Source of the DNA: an uncultured Pelagibacteraceae bacterium
GTDB lineage: Bacteria; Pseudomonadota; Alphaproteobacteria; Pelagibacterales; AG-422-B15
Reading direction: 5' to 3'
Assembly: GCA_902577765.1 (NCBI GenBank)
Contig: CACHAK010000001.1
Coordinates: 1-64,000 of the forward strand
DNA: 64,000 nucleotides
Position 1 is the first letter of the stretch; every line of letters begins with the position of its first letter. The notes below the pieces were generated by a model. It saw only the letters and a list, made by a program, of their open reading frames with translations. It had not been told where the DNA came from and did not search any database. The translations under genes were made by a program, and so were the position numbers. This document shows positions 59,428 through 64,000 of the stretch, piece after piece.

Positions 59428-60522
59428 TTATTTTGCTAGCCATGCATTCCATTTTGCATCGAGATCGTCCCTATAATCTGCCCACCATGTGAAGTTATAT
59501 ACAAAAATATTTTTTGCATTATCAGGTGCAGTTGGCATATGTGGACCCATTTCAATTCCAAGCTCAGCATGCTTACCTACTAAAGGAGCAGAAGAAGCTC
59601 TTGCTGGTCCGTAAGATATGTACTTTGCTTGATCAGCAAGTCTTTGAGTATCAGTTGCGAAGTATAGATAATCCAATGCAGCTTGTTGTCTTTCAGGTGA
59701 TAGCCCAGTTGGAATAATCCATCCATCCAAGTCGTAAACTTGAGCATCCCACATCATTTTTACAGGCTGATTTTGCTCTACGATTAAAGAGAACAGTCTT
59801 CCATTGTAAGTTGATCCCATAACAACCTCGCCATCAGCAAGTAGTTGAGGTGTATCGGCTCCCGCTGACCACCATATGACACTGTCTTTGATCTCATCAA
59901 GTTTAGCAAAAGCCATGCTTTGACCTTCTTCAGTTTCAAGTACATCATAAACATCTGCTTTAGCTACTCCAGAACATAACAATGCCCACTCCATATTGTT
60001 AATAGGTCTTTTTTCTAGCGACCTTTTTCCAGGAAAGGCATTTAGATCAAACACATCACAAATATCATCAGGTTCTTTTCCACCCCATTGGTCAACATCA
60101 GTTCTGAAGCCAAAGGTAGTTGAATAAACAATTTGTGGTACGAAGCAATCCGCGACAATTAAATCACCAAAGTCCTCAGAAGCTGGGGTACCGTCTGGTG
60201 CAGCTGCTAACTGATTATCATGGTCTATTTCTAAAGCAAGACCTTCATCACAGAGTCTTATGGCATCAGATCCAACAACGTCAACAACATCCCATGTCAC
60301 ATTACCAGCTTCATTCATAGCTCTTAACTTTGCAACTGCTTCAGCAGCACTGTCGTCATTGATTATTTTTATACCGGTTTTTGCAGTATAAGGTTCATGA
60401 TAGGCAAGTGTTTGCGATTTCGTATATGCACCACCCCATGAAACAATTGTCATATCAGCTTTTGCTATAGTTACTGAAAAAACCATAGATACAAGAGCTA
60501 ATAAAATTGTATTAGTTTTCAT
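59428..60522 (-). CDS. Extracellular solute-binding protein, polyamine type (PotD-like)
   Basis: Periplasmic receptor of the importer, 364 aa from the ATG at 60522. The ORF extends to 60567, but GGAGG lies 11 bases before this ATG, and a clean signal peptide follows (NTILLALVSMVFSVTIAKA). The mature protein starts DMTIVSWGGAYTKSQTLAYH, then continues TAKTGIKIINDDS and NVTWDVVDVVGSDAIRLCDE, as in the COG0687 family. It probably binds putrescine, spermidine or a related amine; the exact ligand is not readable. An intrinsic terminator follows. Confidence 0.92.
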   Translation of the reverse strand: MKTNTILLALVSMVFSVTIAKADMTIVSWGGAYTKSQTLAYHEPYTAKTGIKIINDDSAAEAVAKLRAMNEAGNVTWDVVDVVGSDAIRLCDEGLALEIDHDNQLAAAPDGTPASEDFGDLIVADCFVPQIVYSTTFGFRTDVDQWGGKEPDDICDVFDLNAFPGKRSLEKRPINNMEWALLCSGVAKADVYDVLETEEGQSMAFAKLDEIKDSVIWWSAGADTPQLLADGEVVMGSTYNGRLFSLIVEQNQPVKMMWDAQVYDLDGWIIPTGLSPERQQAALDYLYFATDTQRLADQAKYISYGPARASSAPLVGKHAELGIEMGPHMPTAPDNAKNIFVYNFTWWADYRDDLDAKWNAWLAK

Positions 60523-60563
60523 TTTATTTATTCCTCCATAAAAATTAGAGCTAAAAAGTAATT

Positions 60564-61649
60564 TCAAAGCTCATAGTCTAGAGCACGACAATCTGCAGCA
60601 TTCCAGCTAATTTTCTTTTTATCGCCTCTTTTAAGGGTATAATTATTGAACGAATTAGGTATTTTTACAATAAATTTCGAATTTTTTTCAACTGATAACC
60701 TGCATCTAATGTGATCACCCAAATATATAAGTTCAACAACCTCAGCGTCTGCAACATTCTCTAATGAGTCGTCAATTCTTACCCTTTCAGGTCTAATTGA
60801 AATTGTGGTTTTTTCACCAATATCACCTGAATTTACAGCTAGTGCTTTGAACTCATTACCATTTACTTCAACAGTCACTATTTCTCCGTCAATGGATATA
60901 ACCTTGCCATCAAATTTATTATTTTCACCTATAAATTGGGCTACAAAGGAATTTGTTGGTTTCTCATACAACTCATTTGGGCTTGCAAGTTGTTGAATTA
61001 CACCATCATTAAAAACAGCAACCCGATCTGACATCGTGAGCGCTTCTGATTGGTCGTGAGTTACGTAAACAACCGTGATTTCTAGCTCCTCATGTAGGTG
61101 CTTGATCTCATACTGCATTTGTTCTCTAAGTTGTTTGTCAAGCGCACCCAACGGTTCGTCCATTAGAACAAGATCAGGCTCAAAAACTAGGCTACGAGCA
61201 AGCGCAACTCTTTGCTGTTGACCTCCTGATAACTGTGCGGGCATCCGATTTTTAAATTGTTCCATTTTTACCATCTCAAGAGCTCTTGTTATCTTTTTAT
61301 CCCTATCAGCTTTTTCTATTTTTCTCACTTCCAACGGAAATGCTAAATTCTCAGCGACAGACATATGTGGAAATAGAGCATAATTTTGAAAAACCATACC
61401 AATATTTCTTTTATATGGTGGAATATTATTTATTAAGTTTCCATTAAGTTTAATTTCCCCATTTGTTGAATTCTCAAAACCTGCTAGCATCATCAAACAG
61501 GTTGTTTTACCAGATCCTGAAGGACCGAGCATTGTAAGAAATTCACCACGATAGATATTTAAATTAAGATTTTTAACAACAAGTTCTTTGCCATCGTATG
61601 TTTTCTGAACATTTTCGAATGTTACGAAATCTTGATTTTTTATACTCAT
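60564..61649 (-). CDS. ABC transporter ATP-binding protein (PotA-like)
   Basis: ATPase of the importer, 361 aa. Walker A is LGPSGSGKTT (residues 41-50), the Q-loop VFQNYALFPHMSV, signature LSGGQQQRVALARSL, Walker B LVLMDEPLGALD and switch VVYVTHDQSEALTM. A C-terminal TOBE domain (from about 240, with ISIRPERVRIDDS) is found in PotA-type and other importer ATPases. First gene of the leftward operon PotA-PotD-PotB-PotC; divergent from the aldehyde dehydrogenase. Confidence 0.93.
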   Translation of the reverse strand: MSIKNQDFVTFENVQKTYDGKELVVKNLNLNIYRGEFLTMLGPSGSGKTTCLMMLAGFENSTNGEIKLNGNLINNIPPYKRNIGMVFQNYALFPHMSVAENLAFPLEVRKIEKADRDKKITRALEMVKMEQFKNRMPAQLSGGQQQRVALARSLVFEPDLVLMDEPLGALDKQLREQMQYEIKHLHEELEITVVYVTHDQSEALTMSDRVAVFNDGVIQQLASPNELYEKPTNSFVAQFIGENNKFDGKVISIDGEIVTVEVNGNEFKALAVNSGDIGEKTTISIRPERVRIDDSLENVADAEVVELIYLGDHIRCRLSVEKNSKFIVKIPNSFNNYTLKRGDKKKISWNAADCRALDYEL

Positions 61650-61734
61650 TTAAATTTTTAATTAATTTAAGTAAATACTCGTACCATCTATATATCATTT
61701 ATGCAATTTAATCGTAATTCAAATTTAATTGAGT

Positions 61735-61740
61735 TATAAT
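61735..61740 (+). promoter_or_regulatory. -10 box of the aldehyde dehydrogenase gene
   Basis: A perfect TATAAT 30 bases before the ATG at 61771. The -35 region (TCGTAA at 61712-61717 with a 17-base spacer) is poor, so expression may need an activator. Confidence 0.45.
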
Positions 61741-61770
61741 AAGGCATAAATTAAGTTATATTTAAAATTA

Positions 61771-63207
61771 ATGAAACAATATAAACATTATATCAATGGT
61801 GAGTGGGTAGATAGTTGTAAAAAAAATAAAAAAATTTCAGTTTTAAATCCAGCTAATGAAGAAGTTATTGGCGAAATTACAGCTGGTATAGATGAAGATA
61901 TAAATAGAGCAGTTGAGGCAGCAAAAAAGGCATACCTTTCAAGAGTTTTGGTTGACATGAATCCTATGGAGCGTGCAAAACTCATGAGGCGTATCGCAGA
62001 TGAAATTAGAAAAATTAGTAAAGAAGGCGGGGCATTATTATGCGCTGAAAACGGAAAACTTTTATCAGCATCAGAAAATGAATTTCATGAGGCGGCAAAT
62101 TATTTTGATTATTACAGCGGCCTGACAGACAAGATTGAAGGCCAAACAATACCAGTTAACAGTCAGGTAATGGATTATACTGTTTATGAGCCTTATGGAG
62201 TTTCAGGTCACATTGTTCCTTGGAACTTTCCCATTTCAATGATAGCTCGTTCATTAGCTTGTTCTTTTGCTGCTGGAAACTCAACTGTAATAAAGCCAGC
62301 AGAGCTAACTCCTCTTGCCACAAGCTCATTTTTTGCCCAAGCAGTTCATAATGCAGGAGTTCCCAAGGGTTTAATAAATATCGTAACAGGTTATGGAAAT
62401 GAAGCAGGCGAAGCTCTGATTAATCATCAAGATGTTGCGCAAATTACTTTCACAGGGTCTGTGAAAACTGGAAAAGTTATACTTCATGCTGCTGCAGAAC
62501 GTGCCGTTCCTGCGGTCGTTGAACTCGGTGGAAAGTCGGCTGCAGTAGTATTGCCAGACGCCGATATTAACAAAGTAGTCAATGCCACAAAAATTGGCAT
62601 CTTTAGCCAAGCTGGACAAATTTGTTCAGCAATGTCACGTATGATTGTACACAAGTCAATTAAAGATGAAGTATTGGATCAATTGTATAAATTAGCTGGC
62701 TCTCTAAAAATTGGAGCGGGTAACGAAGAGGGTGTAGACTTAACTCCTATAATATCAGAAGATCAATTACAAAAAGTTGAAAACTACGCACGCTCAGGTT
62801 TACAATCTGGGGCAAATGCAGTTTTTGGAGGGAAAAGGGTTGATCGAAAAGGATACTTCTTTGAACCGACTATCTATTCTGATGTCAAATCTGACATGAC
62901 AATAGCTCAAGAAGAGATATTTGGTCCATTTTTATCAGTACTAGAATATGACGACTATGATGAAGCAGTTGAAATTGCAAATGATACAAAATATGGTCTT
63001 GCTGCTGGGGTATTCACAAATGACATTGATATGGCTACAAAAACAGCTTCTGACTTAAACGGAGGACAAGTGTATGTAAATAGCTGGTTTACCGGAAGCA
63101 TTGCAACACCATTCGGAGGCTACAAACAATCAGGCTATAGTAGGGAAAAAGGTCAACAAGCAATCAAAAGCTATTTGCAATTAAAAAACGTAGGTATTCA
63201 ACTGTAA
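61771..63207 (+). CDS. NAD-dependent aldehyde dehydrogenase
   Basis: 478 aa ALDH-superfamily enzyme that oxidises an aldehyde to its acid. Motifs are HIVPWNFPISMIARSLA, the Rossmann ITFTGSVKTGK, general base Glu251 in VVELGGKSAAVVLPD and nucleophile Cys285 in QAGQICSAMSR. It is closest in feel to betaine-aldehyde/aminoaldehyde dehydrogenases. It faces a polyamine importer, suggesting 4-aminobutanal-type substrates, which is an inference. Confidence 0.93.
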   Translation: MKQYKHYINGEWVDSCKKNKKISVLNPANEEVIGEITAGIDEDINRAVEAAKKAYLSRVLVDMNPMERAKLMRRIADEIRKISKEGGALLCAENGKLLSASENEFHEAANYFDYYSGLTDKIEGQTIPVNSQVMDYTVYEPYGVSGHIVPWNFPISMIARSLACSFAAGNSTVIKPAELTPLATSSFFAQAVHNAGVPKGLINIVTGYGNEAGEALINHQDVAQITFTGSVKTGKVILHAAAERAVPAVVELGGKSAAVVLPDADINKVVNATKIGIFSQAGQICSAMSRMIVHKSIKDEVLDQLYKLAGSLKIGAGNEEGVDLTPIISEDQLQKVENYARSGLQSGANAVFGGKRVDRKGYFFEPTIYSDVKSDMTIAQEEIFGPFLSVLEYDDYDEAVEIANDTKYGLAAGVFTNDIDMATKTASDLNGGQVYVNSWFTGSIATPFGGYKQSGYSREKGQQAIKSYLQLKNVGIQL

Positions 63208-63308
63208 AAAGCCATAAACTGCGACAATTAAGCTTTAATGTTAGCTTTTAAAGATCTTTTATTTATTTGATTAAACATTATATCTTATGGAGATACTAAT
63301 AGATAAAA

Positions 63309-63908
63309 ATGTACACACCAATAAATCAATATATTGAAAGACTGGAAAATATTTCATTTGATGTTGATCAATTGAATGAAGCAGTCAGTGAGCTAGTTAA
63401 AATCAGACCTTTTGAACATTCGGAACAGCAGCCAGGTATGCTAAAATCTAATGCTATTTGCCTTAACTATGATGAAAAAGAGTTAGATGAATGGTTTGGA
63501 GGAAATATAAGAGGCAAATACTGGACTAAACCTGACTCTTCATTTGAAGAAATGGAGAGAGAGCCATACATTGATGAAACGCGATACACTCTATTTAACC
63601 CAAAATTAAACAATACATACTTTAAGTATGTATACGAAAAAATAAATGAGTTTTTTGAAATAGGTAGATGCCGTGTTATTAAAATGCCACCGCGTACAAC
63701 CTTGAGTTGGCATAGAGACCCTGAGAGAAGATTACACATTGCAATAAAAACTAATTATGGCGCTCGAATGTTTATTGAACATACTGGCTACCACATACCC
63801 GCAGATGGAAATATTTATTTAACTGATAACACTAAATATCACACAGCTATTAATGGTGGAGAAGAAGATAGAATTCACTTGGTAGCTACTGTTCTAGGCA
63901 CAAAATAA
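63309..63908 (+). CDS. Aspartyl/asparaginyl/prolyl beta-hydroxylase-like 2-oxoglutarate oxygenase
   Basis: 199 aa with a double-stranded beta-helix iron site: His135 and Asp137 in TLSWHRDPERRLHIAI (H-x-D), then His178 in NTKYHTAINGGEEDRIHL, and Arg188 in the place of the 2-oxoglutarate-binding arginine. This is the layout of bacterial aspartyl/asparaginyl hydroxylase-like proteins. The target may be a small amino acid or a protein residue; no partner gene is visible. The 101 bases upstream hold a weak AAGCT/AGCTT hairpin that I do not call a terminator. Confidence 0.8.
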   Translation: MYTPINQYIERLENISFDVDQLNEAVSELVKIRPFEHSEQQPGMLKSNAICLNYDEKELDEWFGGNIRGKYWTKPDSSFEEMEREPYIDETRYTLFNPKLNNTYFKYVYEKINEFFEIGRCRVIKMPPRTTLSWHRDPERRLHIAIKTNYGARMFIEHTGYHIPADGNIYLTDNTKYHTAINGGEEDRIHLVATVLGTK

Positions 63909-63910
63909 TT

Positions 63911-64000
63911 TTAACAATCAATTATATTTTTACGCATCCAGCTCGCTTTATTTGCTTCACGTACCTGACTAAATTCTTTTAACTCACGTTTCTTCAATTT
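63911..64000 (-). CDS. C-terminal end of a leftward gene (5' end outside window)
   Basis: The minus-strand frame is open from the window edge to a TAA at 63911-63913, giving 29 residues (KLKKRELKEFSQVREAN, then KASWMRKNIIDC). The charged, helix-like composition and close convergence with the oxygenase gene suggest a real gene tail. It is too short to identify. Confidence 0.5.
   Translation of the reverse strand, partial: KLKKRELKEFSQVREANKASWMRKNIIDC

Noticed and set aside
63220-63260. Hairpin AAGCT/AGCTT as terminator of the aldehyde dehydrogenase gene
   Set aside because: Only a 5-bp stem with an AT-rich loop and no proper T run.

Overview
The window looks like a stretch of chromosome from an AT-rich, gene-dense, probably marine alphaproteobacterium. 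Four things support this. There is a GcrA cell-cycle regulator (17937-18392), which is essentially confined to Alphaproteobacteria. LysRS is of class I (lysK). The blocks SRP RNA-dnaX-ebfC-recR and rpmH-rnpA-yidD-yidC-argB-dapD-dapE are arranged as in that class. Genes overlap by 1-4 bases or abut with almost no spacer, as in streamlined ocean bacteria. By eye the DNA is about one third G+C. I cannot name the genus. No phage, insertion sequence, CRISPR array or plasmid gene is visible, and the ORFs look intact.

Layout. 1-6211: housekeeping (end of pheA, nudC, SRP RNA, dnaX-ebfC-recR, def-fmt-truA). 6212-9380: an operon of circularly permuted ATP-grasp, alpha-E and transglutaminase-like proteins, a widespread but biochemically poorly defined set. 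9387-9719: the only gap over 300 bases, with two tiny membrane-type ORFs and a 12-bp inverted repeat. 9720-15021: dapE, dapD, argB, yidC, yidD, rnpA, rpmH. 15098-17940: VTT membrane protein, tRNA-Arg, DMT transporter, M48 lipoprotein. 17937-23492: gcrA, an orphan ABC-2 permease, argD-argF, trkH, folE. 23640-30994: lysK-pyrD-tetR-SDR, then a TSUP permease-TIGR02186-ccdA-dienoyl-CoA reductase operon. 31107-39561: acyl-CoA metabolism (two acyl-CoA dehydrogenases, hydratase 2, dienoyl-CoA isomerase, PaaI thioesterase, thiolase), with an RmlA-like transferase, a ProXp-like deacylase and a Nudix hydrolase among them.

39558-47967: PsiE, DUF4864, then a sugar block (GH1 glycosidase, galactokinase, GPH-type symporter, beta-lactamase-fold hydrolase) and a DMT transporter-iron alcohol dehydrogenase-dienelactone hydrolase run. 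47973-57210: the most accessory-looking part. A leftward operon (TetR, DJ-1/PfpI protein, 4-TM protein, metallo-hydrolase, sulfatase, MarR-like) faces a rightward operon (nitronate-monooxygenase-like flavoprotein, 4-TM protein, DUF1330, two GST-family proteins, HCCA-isomerase-like protein). A 23-bp operator-like palindrome lies between them. 57239-61649: a polyamine-type ABC importer with an internal terminator. 61771-64000: aldehyde dehydrogenase, a 2-oxoglutarate oxygenase-like protein and the tail of a leftward gene.

How the parts may work together (inference). The acyl-CoA genes plus the DECR-type reductase and ECH1-type isomerase could degrade unsaturated fatty acids by a route resembling the eukaryotic one. 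The sugar block would import and split a beta-galactoside. The TetR-centred divergon resembles a glutathione-dependent detoxification or catabolic unit with an unknown substrate. The ABC importer and the facing aldehyde dehydrogenase fit polyamine uptake and oxidation.
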